From positions 32,994 to 96,993 of the forward strand of contig JAIRVR010000012.1 in the NCBI GenBank assembly GCA_031253795.1: a DNA stretch of 64,000 nucleotides, read 5' to 3'. This DNA comes from Burkholderiaceae bacterium (lineage in GTDB: Bacteria; Pseudomonadota; Gammaproteobacteria; Burkholderiales; Burkholderiaceae_C). Shown in pieces: positions 45,433-54,047 of this stretch. The notes beneath the pieces are model-generated. The model ran no database searches. It was not told where the DNA came from and worked only from the letters and a program-made list of their open reading frames with translations. The first letter of the stretch is position 1, and each line of letters starts with the position of its first letter. Made by a program: the position numbers and the translations under genes.

Positions 45433-46797
45433 TCAGGCCGCCAGGCGCTGGCGCGGCGTGGCGGCGGCCGCATGGGCCAGTGCCTGGGCCAGGTCGGCCA
45501 GCAGGTCATCCGGGTGCTCGATGCCCAGGGACAGGCGGACCAGCCCCGGCGCGATGCCGCTGCGCGCCAGCGCCTCGTCGGTGAGCAGGCTGTGCGTGGT
45601 CTCCGCCGGTATCGCGGCCAGCGACTTGCTGTCGCCGATGTTGACCAGGCGCAGGAACAGGCGCAGCGAGTCATAGAAGGCGCGTGCGGCCGGGCGGCCG
45701 CCGCGCAGCTCGAAGCCCAGCAGGGCCGGCACCAGGCCGCCACGCAGATAGCGCTGGGCCAGCCCCCGGTCGGCATGGCCGGCCAGGCCGGCATGGTGAA
45801 TGCGCTCCACCTCGGGGTGCTGCTGCAGGAAATCGATCACGGCCAGGGTGTTGCTGCTGGCCCGTTGCTGGCGCAGGGCCAGGGTCTCCAGGCCCTGCAG
45901 CAGCAGGAACGCGCTGTGCGGCGCCAGCGCCGCGCCGCAGTTGCGCAGCAGCACGGCGCGGGCACGCGCGATATAGGCGCGGTCCGGGAATTTCTCGGTG
46001 AAGACAAAGCCCTGGTAGGCTGGCTCGGGCGTGCTGAACTGCGGATAGCGCGCGGCATGGGCGCGCCAGTCGAAGCGTCCGCTGTCCACGATCAGCCCGC
46101 CCAGGGCATTGCCATGGCCGCCGATGGCCTTGGTGGCCGAGTGCACGACGATGTCGGCGCCCCAGTCGAAGGGGCGCAGCAGCAGCGGCGAGGCCACGGT
46201 GTTGTCCACCACCAGGGCCACGCCCGCCGCATGGCTGATGTCGGCCAGCCGGGCCAGATCGGCGATGCCGCCCGAGGGGTTGCCCACAGACTCCACGAAC
46301 ACGGCCCTGGTACGCGGCCCCAGGGCCTGGCGCAGGGCCGCGAAGTCGTTCTTGTCCACCACGGTGCTGTCCACGCCACGCGAAGCCAGCACATGGGCGA
46401 TGAAATTGTGCGTGCCACCATACAGCTGCGAAGCCACGACCACATGGTCGCCGGCGCTCGCCAGCGTGGCCAGGGCCACGTCGATGGCCGCCATGCCCGA
46501 TGCCACGGCGAGGGCCGCCACGCCGCCTTCCAGCGCCGCCACGCGCTGCTCCAGCACGGCCAGCGTGGGGTTGGCCGTGCGCGAGTAGACCTCGCCCTCC
46601 TCCACCAGGCCGAACAGGTCGGCACCGTGCTGGGCGCTGTCGAACACGAAGGAGCTGGTCTGGTAGATGGGCACGGCGGCACTGCGCTGCTGCTCACGCC
46701 CCCGGTAGCCGGCATGCAGGGCCTGGGTGTCCTGCCGCCACAGGGCATCGCTGGCCGCGTCGTGGCGCTCGGTTACGGTACCGATGGCTGAGGTCAT
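45433..46797 (-). CDS. metY: O-acetylhomoserine sulfhydrylase / Cys-Met metabolism PLP enzyme
   Basis: A 454-residue PLP enzyme of the cystathionine gamma-synthase family, with SRTANPTLAVLEQRVAALEGG, ALAVASGMAAI, FVESVGNPSG, VVDNTVASPLLLRP and the PLP lysine Lys223 in HSATKAIGGHG. The length and NPS-type motifs fit the O-acetylhomoserine aminocarboxypropyltransferase group, which joins sulfide to O-acetylhomoserine to make homocysteine. AGGAG precedes the ATG. It is the first gene of the - strand sulfur unit and is divergent from the sulfonate-type transporter, with 216 nt between start codons. Confidence 0.9.
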   Translation of the reverse strand: MTSAIGTVTERHDAASDALWRQDTQALHAGYRGREQQRSAAVPIYQTSSFVFDSAQHGADLFGLVEEGEVYSRTANPTLAVLEQRVAALEGGVAALAVASGMAAIDVALATLASAGDHVVVASQLYGGTHNFIAHVLASRGVDSTVVDKNDFAALRQALGPRTRAVFVESVGNPSGGIADLARLADISHAAGVALVVDNTVASPLLLRPFDWGADIVVHSATKAIGGHGNALGGLIVDSGRFDWRAHAARYPQFSTPEPAYQGFVFTEKFPDRAYIARARAVLLRNCGAALAPHSAFLLLQGLETLALRQQRASSNTLAVIDFLQQHPEVERIHHAGLAGHADRGLAQRYLRGGLVPALLGFELRGGRPAARAFYDSLRLFLRLVNIGDSKSLAAIPAETTHSLLTDEALARSGIAPGLVRLSLGIEHPDDLLADLAQALAHAAAATPRQRLAA

Positions 46798-47013
46798 GGA
46801 AGGCTCCTGGGCAATGGTCGATGCGGCCCATTATTCGAAGCCCGCGGCCTGCGCACTACGAAGAAAAACGCGTTCGCTTATTCGGTTTGCGCATGTCGGA
46901 CAGGCAATATTTCCTAGTTGCCACGCACATATGGATGCGCGTTTTGCGTCGTTGAAAACACGGCGGTGCGCGGCCAGCATCGGCGGTCTTGCAACTGCTT
47001 TGGAGGGAGTTCC
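46798..47013. promoter_or_regulatory. Divergent promoter region metY / sulfonate-type ABC operon
   Basis: A 216-nt region between two sulfur operons. Its middle (46850-46925) is AT-rich against the surroundings and contains GAATAA-type repeats on the - strand (complement of 46830-46836 and 46877-46883) and an AACGCGTT palindrome at 46867-46874. A LysR-type (CysB) activator would be expected to bind here, but no site can be assigned with certainty. Confidence 0.4.
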
Positions 47014-48081
47014 ATGACCCGCACGACCCACGCGACCCACGCGGCACAGGACAGGCACTGCGCCGACTGCGCCACCCCCACGCCCTCGCTGTCCCGCCGC
47101 GCCCTGCTGCGCGCCGGCGCCGCCGCCGGGACCCTGGGTTCGGCCGCCTGGTTCAGCGGCCGCGCCGGCGCGCAGCCACGCCAGAAGATCACCTTTGCCT
47201 GGAGCCAGGCGAGCTTTTGCCATTCGCCCATTCCCGTGGCGCTGGAGCGCGGATTCTTCGAGCGCAATGGCCTGGACGTGGAATTGCTGAACTGGGGCGG
47301 ATCGGCCGACCAGCTGCTCGAAGCCCTGGCCACGGGCAAGGCCGATGCCGGTGCCGGCCTGATCCACCGCTGGATCAAACCGCTGGAAGCGGGCCTGGAT
47401 GTCAAGCTCATCGGCAGCGTGCACGGCGGCTGCCTGCGCCTGGTCGGGGTGCAATCGGCCGGCGTCACCCTGGAGCCGCGCACGCTCAAGGGTAAGACCA
47501 TCGGCGTGGCCGACCTCAACAGTCCGGCCAAGCAGTTCTATTCCATCCACCTGGCCAAGCGCGGCCTGGACGTGGACAAGGACATCGAATGGCGCGTCTA
47601 CCCGGCCGACCTGCTCGACGTGGCGGCCAGGAAGGGCGAGATCCAGGCCATTGCCGACGGCGACCCCAACCTCTACCTCATCGAAAAGCGCAACCCCGGC
47701 GTCTTCCTCGAGCTGGGCAACAGCGCCAAGAACGAATACGCCGAAAGCATTTGCTGCGTGATCGGCGCAGGTGCCAGGTTCGCGCGCAGCAACAAGCCTG
47801 CCGCGGCCAGCGTGGTGCGCGCCCTGACCCAGGCCGCGGACTACATCGCCGAGAACCCCAATGAAACGGCGAAGATCTTCGCCAAATACTCACCCAAGGT
47901 CCCCGTCGAGGACCTGCAGCGCCTGCTGGCCGAGCTGACCTTCAAGCACCACCCGCATGGCAAGCCGCTGCGCGACGAAGTCCAGGCCTTCGCCGCCGAC
48001 TTCCGCACGGCCGGCGTGCTCAAGAAGCAGACCGACCCCGGCCGTTTCGCCAACCACATCACCCTGGACGTACTCGCATGA
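47014..48081 (+). CDS. Sulfonate/taurine-type ABC transporter substrate-binding protein
   Basis: A 355-residue periplasmic binding protein. SRRALLRAGAAAGTLGSAAW (27 onward) is a twin-arginine signal; the mature part has ITFAWSQASFCHSPIPVALERGFFERNGLDVELLNWGGSADQLLEALATGKADAG, typical of the SsuA/TauA/NMT1 group, and the later GKTIGVADLNSPAKQF. It probably binds a sulfonate or another small anion; nitrate and pyrimidine binders share the fold. GGAGGGAG precedes the ATG. First gene of the + strand operon opposite metY. Confidence 0.87.
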   Translation: MTRTTHATHAAQDRHCADCATPTPSLSRRALLRAGAAAGTLGSAAWFSGRAGAQPRQKITFAWSQASFCHSPIPVALERGFFERNGLDVELLNWGGSADQLLEALATGKADAGAGLIHRWIKPLEAGLDVKLIGSVHGGCLRLVGVQSAGVTLEPRTLKGKTIGVADLNSPAKQFYSIHLAKRGLDVDKDIEWRVYPADLLDVAARKGEIQAIADGDPNLYLIEKRNPGVFLELGNSAKNEYAESICCVIGAGARFARSNKPAAASVVRALTQAADYIAENPNETAKIFAKYSPKVPVEDLQRLLAELTFKHHPHGKPLRDEVQAFAADFRTAGVLKKQTDPGRFANHITLDVLA

Positions 48082-49121
48082 GCACCGCACGACAACGCTG
48101 GGGCCTGGCCCCGGCCCAGGCCTCTGCCACTGCACGGCCTCGGACGCCCCGCGCGACGCCGGCCCCCGCCACCGGCCTGTGGCGCACGGGCCTGCTGGCC
48201 GCGGCCGCCTGGGCCGCCCTGGCCATGCTGACCCTGCTGTGGCCCAACAAGGAAATCGGCTTCAGCGAATGGGCCTTCACGCAGGAATTCGGCATCGCCG
48301 CCCTGGTGGCGGCCTTGGCCCTGCTGGCCGCCGCCGCGCTGCGCAGCGAACGCCTGGCCCGCAGGCTGCGGCCGGCCGGCCCCTGGCTGGTGGCCGCCCC
48401 CCTGCTGCTGGCACTGTGGGAGACGCTGACGGCCAAGCTGGGCCTGCTGCCGCCGCCCTTCTTCGCGCCGCCGCAAAGCCTGATCGACGTGGTCCACGAA
48501 GACTGGCAGCGCCTGGGCCTGTCCACGCTGTATTCGCTGCGGCTGCTGCTCAACGGCATCGTCTTGGGCGCCGTCATCGGCTTTCTCACCGGCGTGTGGA
48601 TCGGCTGGTCGCGCCTGGCGGGCTACTGGGTGCATCCGCTGCTGCGCTTTCTGGGCCCCGTGCCGGCCTCGGCCCTGCTGCCCCTGGCCTTTTTCTTCGC
48701 ACCGTCCAGCTATTCGGCCGCCGTTTTCCTCGTGGCCCTGGCCACCTTCTTCCCCGTGGCCGTGCTCACCTGGTCAGGCGTGGCCTCGGTCAGCAAAAGC
48801 TATTACGACGTGGCCCGCACCCTGGGCGCCTCGCCGTGGTTCCTGGTGCTGCGCGTGGCCATTCCCGCGGCTCTGCCCCAGGTCTTCGTGGGCCTGTTCA
48901 TGGGCCTGGGCGCCTCGTTCTCGGTGCTGATCACGGCCGAGATGATGGGCGTGAAGGCCGGCCTGGGCTGGTACCTGCAGTGGGCCCAGGGCTGGGCCGC
49001 CTACGCCAACATGTACACGGCCCTGCTGGTCATGGCCGTGCTGTGCTCCGGCCTGATCACCCTGCTGTTCACCGTGCGCGACCGCACGCTGTCGTGGCAG
49101 AAAGGCACGGTGAAATGGTGA
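48078..49121 (+). CDS. Sulfonate/taurine-type ABC transporter permease
   Basis: A 347-residue permease with eight hydrophobic stretches, longer than SsuC (about 260) because of an N-terminal extension with two extra helices (LLAAAAWAALAMLTLLW; IAALVAALALLAAAAL). The coupling loop is ARTLGASPWFLVLRVAIPAALPQVF. ATGA overlap with the binding-protein gene and a 7-nt overlap with the ATPase gene show a tight operon. Confidence 0.88.
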   Translation: MSTARQRWGLAPAQASATARPRTPRATPAPATGLWRTGLLAAAAWAALAMLTLLWPNKEIGFSEWAFTQEFGIAALVAALALLAAAALRSERLARRLRPAGPWLVAAPLLLALWETLTAKLGLLPPPFFAPPQSLIDVVHEDWQRLGLSTLYSLRLLLNGIVLGAVIGFLTGVWIGWSRLAGYWVHPLLRFLGPVPASALLPLAFFFAPSSYSAAVFLVALATFFPVAVLTWSGVASVSKSYYDVARTLGASPWFLVLRVAIPAALPQVFVGLFMGLGASFSVLITAEMMGVKAGLGWYLQWAQGWAAYANMYTALLVMAVLCSGLITLLFTVRDRTLSWQKGTVKW

Positions 49122-49933
49122 GCACCACCGCCACCTCCAACGTTTCGACGGGCGGCAATCCGGCTGCCACCGCGGCGCCCGGCGCCGCCATCGATGTGCA
49201 GGCCGTCAGCCACTGGTTCGGCCAGGGTCGTGGCGCCCTGCAGGTGCTCGACGAGGTCAGTCTGCGCGTGCACCCCGGCGAATTCGTCGCCCTGCTGGGA
49301 CCCAGCGGCTGCGGCAAGTCCACCCTGCTGCGCCTGGTGGCCGGACTGGACCAGCCCACGGCCGGCACCGTGGCCCAGGACAGCCAGCCCATCTGCGAAC
49401 CCGACCCTTCGCGCATCGTCGTCTTCCAGGACCCCACGCTGTTTCCCTGGCGCACGGTGCGCGACAACGTGGCCCTGGGCCTGCAGGCACGCGGCCTGCT
49501 GGCCAGCCAGGCGCATCGCGTGGACGAGGCCCTGCGCCTGGTGGGCCTGGAGGAGTTTGCGGACAGCCACCCGCACCAGCTGTCGGGCGGCATGGCCCAG
49601 CGCGCGGCCCTGGCGCGGGCCCTGGTCAACGACCCACGTCTGCTCATCCTGGACGAACCGCTGGGCAAGCTCGATTCGCTGACGCGGCTGGCCATGCAAA
49701 GCGAAATCCTCAGGATCTGGCAGAACGCGGGATTTTCCGTGCTACTGGTCACGCACGACGTGGAGGAGGCCCTGTTCCTCGCGCACCGCGTGCTGGTCTT
49801 CAGCCAGCGGCCCGCACGCATCGTGGCGGAACTGCCGGTGGACCTGCCCTACCCGCGCCAGCGCGGCGATGCCCGCCTGGCCGAACTGCGCCACGAGGCC
49901 CTGCGCCATCTGGGCCTGGACCAGACCTGGTAG
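49115..49933 (+). CDS. Sulfonate/taurine-type ABC transporter ATPase
   Basis: A 272-residue ATPase: Walker A GPSGCGKST (62-70), the family's VFQDPTLFPWRTV Q-loop, signature LSGGMAQR and Walker B LLILDEPLGKLD, with switch His in LVTHDVEEAL. These are the hallmarks of the SsuB/TauB/NrtD group. The first 25 residues are a Thr/Ala-rich extension. Its ATG lies inside the permease stop region (overlap 49115-49121). Confidence 0.93.
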   Translation: MVSTTATSNVSTGGNPAATAAPGAAIDVQAVSHWFGQGRGALQVLDEVSLRVHPGEFVALLGPSGCGKSTLLRLVAGLDQPTAGTVAQDSQPICEPDPSRIVVFQDPTLFPWRTVRDNVALGLQARGLLASQAHRVDEALRLVGLEEFADSHPHQLSGGMAQRAALARALVNDPRLLILDEPLGKLDSLTRLAMQSEILRIWQNAGFSVLLVTHDVEEALFLAHRVLVFSQRPARIVAELPVDLPYPRQRGDARLAELRHEALRHLGLDQTW

Positions 49934-49945
49934 CCCCCGGCAGCG

Positions 49946-51106
49946 ATGCAGCGCAGCGACACCCCCGACTGGCTCAACCCCTTGATCGCCGTCCTGCAGC
50001 AGGCCCAGGCCGGCCTGCTGCGGGCCCTGCACGGCCTGGGCCTGGTGCAGACCGTGGATGACCAGCCCGCCTGGCCCTGGGCGCTGCGGCTGTCGGGCGA
50101 CAACCTGCTGATCGACCTGGGCCAGGCGCGTGGCCTGCTGTGGTCGCTGGCGGCCCTGGCGGCGGCCACCGTCCTGCTGGTGCTGGTGCCGTGGCTGCGG
50201 CGCCTGCGCTGGCCGGCCCTGGGCATGGCCCTCCTGCTCCTGATGCTGGCCCCCTGGCCGCGTGCTGATCTGATCCTGGTCCCGGCCCGGCCCACCAGCC
50301 TGCATGCCTCGCCCACGGGCTTCAGCGTGGAAAGCATTGCGCACGGTGCACAGGTCTATGGCCGGCAATGCCTGGCCTGCCATGGCGCCGACGGCCGCGG
50401 CCAGGGCCCCCTGGCCGCGCGCCAGTCCGTATGGCCGCCCAATTTCACCAGCCCCCTGCTGTGGCGCCGCGCCGATGGCGACCTGCTGTGGGCCATACGC
50501 CACGACCCGCGCCCCGTGCAAACGGCCACCGGCCCGCAGGCCCACGGCCAGGCCGGCAGGCTGTCCACCGAAGACGCCTGGGCCCTGATCGATTTCCTCA
50601 AAGCCCAGGCCGCGGGCCAGATGCTGCAGATCGCGGGCGCCTGGCCCTATCCCGTGGGCCTGCCCGACATGGATGTGCGCTGCGCAGGCCAGCCCGTGCG
50701 GCGCCTGCACGCCTGGCAGGGCCGCCAGCAGCGACTGCGGCTGGTGGCTGGCGCCGGCGAGGTCCAGGAAGACCCGCGCCTGGTCAGCCTGCAGTTGCAG
50801 CCCGGGGGCCAGGCCGGGGGCGCCGCGCTGGACTGCCTGGTCACCGACCCGCGCGCCTGGCAGGCGATGGCCCTGCTCAGCGGCTCGGCCGGCCTGCAGG
50901 GCATGCAGTGGATAGGCGACCGGCGCGGCTGGCTGCGCGCCCTGTCGCGGCCCGGCGCCCGAGGCTGGTCCGAAGACGACCTGGTCTGCCGCACCGACAC
51001 GGCATCGCAGGCCCCGGCCGGCCCCGCGGCCGATGGGCTGGGTGCGCTGATCGCGCGCATGGACGCCGAGCCCGTGCGCTTCGTCAAGGGCGGCTTCGTC
51101 CACTGA
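49946..51106 (+). CDS. Membrane-anchored cytochrome c
   Basis: A 386-residue protein. Two hydrophobic helices (residues 64-84 and 89-105) are followed by one cytochrome c motif CLACH (142-146) in ARQSVWPPNF-type surroundings, then a 170-residue C-terminal part with Cys674-like pairs absent from known cytochrome modules and no recognised domain. It begins 12 nt after the transporter ATPase, so it is cotranscribed, and stands 213 nt before an IorAB-type hydroxylase. Cytochromes commonly take electrons from such hydroxylases, so this may be its electron acceptor; a role with the transporter cannot be excluded. Confidence in the cytochrome call is good, in the partner low. Confidence 0.7.
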   Translation: MQRSDTPDWLNPLIAVLQQAQAGLLRALHGLGLVQTVDDQPAWPWALRLSGDNLLIDLGQARGLLWSLAALAAATVLLVLVPWLRRLRWPALGMALLLLMLAPWPRADLILVPARPTSLHASPTGFSVESIAHGAQVYGRQCLACHGADGRGQGPLAARQSVWPPNFTSPLLWRRADGDLLWAIRHDPRPVQTATGPQAHGQAGRLSTEDAWALIDFLKAQAAGQMLQIAGAWPYPVGLPDMDVRCAGQPVRRLHAWQGRQQRLRLVAGAGEVQEDPRLVSLQLQPGGQAGGAALDCLVTDPRAWQAMALLSGSAGLQGMQWIGDRRGWLRALSRPGARGWSEDDLVCRTDTASQAPAGPAADGLGALIARMDAEPVRFVKGGFVH

Positions 51107-51318
51107 ACCCGCCGGGCGCGCCGGCCGCTGCGCCCCTGGCCAGCGCGCATTCGCAATTTGCGCTTGCCAATCATTCAAGGGCCACGGCACTACCGGGCGG
51201 TGCGCGGGCTTTCTATATTCGCGCCTCGGCGCGTCCTGCTTCCATGGAACACGGACACGCGCGACACTGACACGGGCCCCCACGCCTGCACGACCGACTC
51301 ACAAGAAGGAGAGAAGCC

Positions 51319-51792
51319 ATGACCGATCTCACCATCAACGGAAAATCCGTTTCCGTGGACCTGGAACCCGACACGCCCATCCTCTGGGCGCTGCGCGACA
51401 CGCTGGAGATGACCGGCACCAAGTTCGGCTGCGGCGCGGCGCTGTGCGGCGCCTGCACCGTGCACATGAACGGCCAGGCGATACGCTCCTGCGTCACGCC
51501 CATCTCGGCGGCCGCCGGCCAGAAGATCACCACCATCGAGGCCGTGACCTCGGGCAGCGACCGCGTCGGCACGGCCGTGCGCGATGCCTGGGTGCGCCAC
51601 GACGTGGCCCAGTGCGGCTACTGCCAGAGCGGCCAGATCATGAGCGCCACCGCCTTCCTCCAGTCCCTGCCCAGGGGCAAGAAGCCCAGCGCCGAGGAAA
51701 TCGACGCGGCCATGGCCGGCAACATCTGCCGCTGTGGAACCTATGCGCGCATACGCACGGCCGTGGCCGACGCGGCCCGCGCCCTGGCCTGA
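51319..51792 (+). CDS. iorA: Molybdenum hydroxylase [2Fe-2S] subunit (IorA-like)
   Basis: A 157-residue two-cluster iron-sulfur protein. The plant-type cluster cysteines are 38, 43, 46 and 58 (FGCGAALCGACTV...RSC); the second cluster uses Cys99, 102, 137 and 139 (QCGYCQSGQ, ICRCGTY). It carries electrons from the Mo subunit encoded next, as in isoquinoline 1-oxidoreductase. GGAG precedes the ATG and it is 13 nt from iorB. The physiological substrate may be an N-heterocycle or an aldehyde. Confidence 0.92.
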   Translation: MTDLTINGKSVSVDLEPDTPILWALRDTLEMTGTKFGCGAALCGACTVHMNGQAIRSCVTPISAAAGQKITTIEAVTSGSDRVGTAVRDAWVRHDVAQCGYCQSGQIMSATAFLQSLPRGKKPSAEEIDAAMAGNICRCGTYARIRTAVADAARALA

Positions 51793-51805
51793 AAGGAGAA
51801 ACACC

Positions 51806-54046
51806 ATGCTGACCTCCTTGCACCCCGCCGCGCTGCCACGCGCCCTGCAGCACATCCTCGACCGTGACGGCGCCCAGGCTGCGGGCATGCCCCTGCCCCG
51901 CCGCAGCTTCCTGAAAATCACCGGTGCGGGCTCCCTGGCCCTGGGCATCTTCCCGGCCCTGGCCCAGTCCGCAGGCCAGGGCGAGGCCACGGGCCTCAAG
52001 CCCACCGAACAGCCCGCGTCCTTCGTGGAAATCGCACCCGACGGAACGGTCACCGTGGCCATCAACCGGCTGGAGTTCGGCCAGGGCGTGCACACGGCCC
52101 TGCCCATGGTGCTGGCCGAAGAGCTGGACGCCGACTGGAGCCGGGTGCGCGCGCGCCTGGGCGGCAACGACGCTGCCTACGCCGATCCGCGCTTCGGCAT
52201 CCAGATGACGGGCGGCTCCACGGCCCTCAAGCACAGCTTCACCCAGTACCGCGAACTGGGCGCCCGGGCCCGGGCCATGCTGGTGGCCGCCGCCGCCGCG
52301 CAGTGGAAGGTGGATGCCTCCACGCTGCGCACGCGCGATGGCTTTGTGCTGGGGCCTCAGGGCCGCAGGCTGGGCTATGGCGAACTGGCCCAGGCCGCCA
52401 TGGCCCAGCCCGTCCCGGCCAGCGTGCGCCTGAAGGATGCCAGGGACTTCCGGCTGATCGGCAAGCCCACGGGCCGCATCGACGCCCGGGCCAAGAGCAG
52501 CGGCCAGCAAAGCTTCGGCATCGACACCCACCTGCCGGGCCAGCTCACGGCCGTGATCGCCCACCCGCCCGTGTTCAAGGCCCGGCTGGCCTCGCTGGAC
52601 GATGCGGACGCGCGCGCCGTGCCCGGCGTCAAGGCCGTGCTGCGCGTGCCGGTGGACGGCGGCGGAGAAGGCGTGGCCGTGATCGCCACGGGCTACTGGC
52701 CCGCGCGCAAGGGCCGCGAGGCGCTGAAGGCCCAGTGGAATACGGACGCCGTGGAGAAGGTGGACAGCGAGCGCCAGCTGGCCCAGTACCGCGAACTGGC
52801 CGCCCAGCCCGGCGCGCGCCATTTCGACGCCGACATGTCGGCGCTGGACAAGGCGCCGCGACGCATCGAGGCCGAGTTCAGCTTCCCCTACCTGGCCCAT
52901 GCGCCCATGGAGCCGCTCAACTGCACGGTACAGGTGGCCGACGGCGCAGCCGACCTCTACCTGGGCACCCAGTTCGCGGGCGTGGATGGCCTGGCCGCCG
53001 CGCGCGTGCTGGGCCTGAAGCCGGACCAGGTGCGCGTGCATGTGCAAATGGCCGGCGGCGGCTTCGGCCGCCGCGGCGTGGGCACCAGCGACTACGTGGT
53101 CGAGGCCTGCCAGGTGGCGCTGGCCGCGCGCCGCGCCGGCCTGTCGGCCCCCGTGCGCATGGTCTGGAGCCGCGAGGACGATATCAGGGGCGGCTACTAC
53201 CGGCCCATGCACCTGCACCGCGCCCATGTGGGCTTTGACGAGCGCGGACGTGTGCTGGCCTGGGACCACGCCATCGTGGGCCAGTCCATCACGGCAGGCA
53301 CCATGTTCGAGGGCGGCATGGTCAAGAACGGTATCGACGCCACGGCCGTGGAAGGCATGCGCGACCCCTACCCCATCCCCATGCGCCTGACCGTGCACCA
53401 TCCCAGGCTCAACGTGCCCGTGCTGTGGTGGCGCAGCGTGGGCTCCACGCACACGGCCTTCGTCATGGAAACCCTGGTCGACGAGATCGCACGCAGCAGC
53501 CGCCAGGACCCGGTGGCCTACCGCATGCAGATGTTCGGCGACAAGCATCCGCGCCACCGCGCGGCCCTGCAGCTGGCCGTGGACAAAAGCGGCTATGGCA
53601 AGCGCCAGCTGCGCGCGGGCCGTGCCTGGGGCGTGGCCGTGCACGAGTCCTTCGACACGGTGGTGGCCTATGTCGTCGAGGCCTCGGTCAAGGACGGCCG
53701 GGCCGTGCTGCACAAGGCCACGGCCGGCGTGCACTGCAACCTGGCCGTCAATCCACGCACCATCGAGGCCCAGGTCCAGGGTGCGGCGCTGATGGGCCTG
53801 TCCATGTGCCTGCCCGGCGCGGCCATCACGCTCAAGGACGGCGTGGTCGAGCAGAGCAACTTCGGTGACTTCGCCGTGCCGCGCATCACCGACATGCCCG
53901 AGATCGCGGTCCACGTCGTGCCCAGCGCCGAGCCGCCCACGGGCATGGGTGAACCCGGCCTGCCGCCCCTTGCGCCGGCCTTCGCCAACGCCGTGGCGCG
54001 GATCACGGGCAAGCCCGTGCGCAAGCTGCCCTTCGACCTGGCCTGA
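51806..54046 (+). CDS. iorB: Molybdenum hydroxylase large subunit (IorB-like), Tat-exported
   Basis: A 746-residue molybdopterin protein. A Tat motif, PRRSFLKITGAG (31-42), marks export; LEFGQGVHTALP, GGGFGRRG and the catalytic Glu in GMGEPGLPPL near the C-terminus are the family's cofactor and active-site motifs. In the one-chain IorB type the aldehyde oxidase domains are permuted, and the length fits. It pairs with the small iron-sulfur subunit and makes hydroxylated aromatic heterocycles or oxidises aldehydes in the periplasm. AAAGGAG precedes the ATG. It converges with the LysR gene, the two stops being one base apart. Confidence 0.92.
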   Translation: MLTSLHPAALPRALQHILDRDGAQAAGMPLPRRSFLKITGAGSLALGIFPALAQSAGQGEATGLKPTEQPASFVEIAPDGTVTVAINRLEFGQGVHTALPMVLAEELDADWSRVRARLGGNDAAYADPRFGIQMTGGSTALKHSFTQYRELGARARAMLVAAAAAQWKVDASTLRTRDGFVLGPQGRRLGYGELAQAAMAQPVPASVRLKDARDFRLIGKPTGRIDARAKSSGQQSFGIDTHLPGQLTAVIAHPPVFKARLASLDDADARAVPGVKAVLRVPVDGGGEGVAVIATGYWPARKGREALKAQWNTDAVEKVDSERQLAQYRELAAQPGARHFDADMSALDKAPRRIEAEFSFPYLAHAPMEPLNCTVQVADGAADLYLGTQFAGVDGLAAARVLGLKPDQVRVHVQMAGGGFGRRGVGTSDYVVEACQVALAARRAGLSAPVRMVWSREDDIRGGYYRPMHLHRAHVGFDERGRVLAWDHAIVGQSITAGTMFEGGMVKNGIDATAVEGMRDPYPIPMRLTVHHPRLNVPVLWWRSVGSTHTAFVMETLVDEIARSSRQDPVAYRMQMFGDKHPRHRAALQLAVDKSGYGKRQLRAGRAWGVAVHESFDTVVAYVVEASVKDGRAVLHKATAGVHCNLAVNPRTIEAQVQGAALMGLSMCLPGAAITLKDGVVEQSNFGDFAVPRITDMPEIAVHVVPSAEPPTGMGEPGLPPLAPAFANAVARITGKPVRKLPFDLA

Positions 54047-54047
54047 G

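Noticed and set aside
47957..49114. Upstream extension of the transporter ATPase frame for 386 codons
   Set aside because: It would overlap the permease gene throughout; the ATPase begins at 49115 with a family-typical N-terminus.
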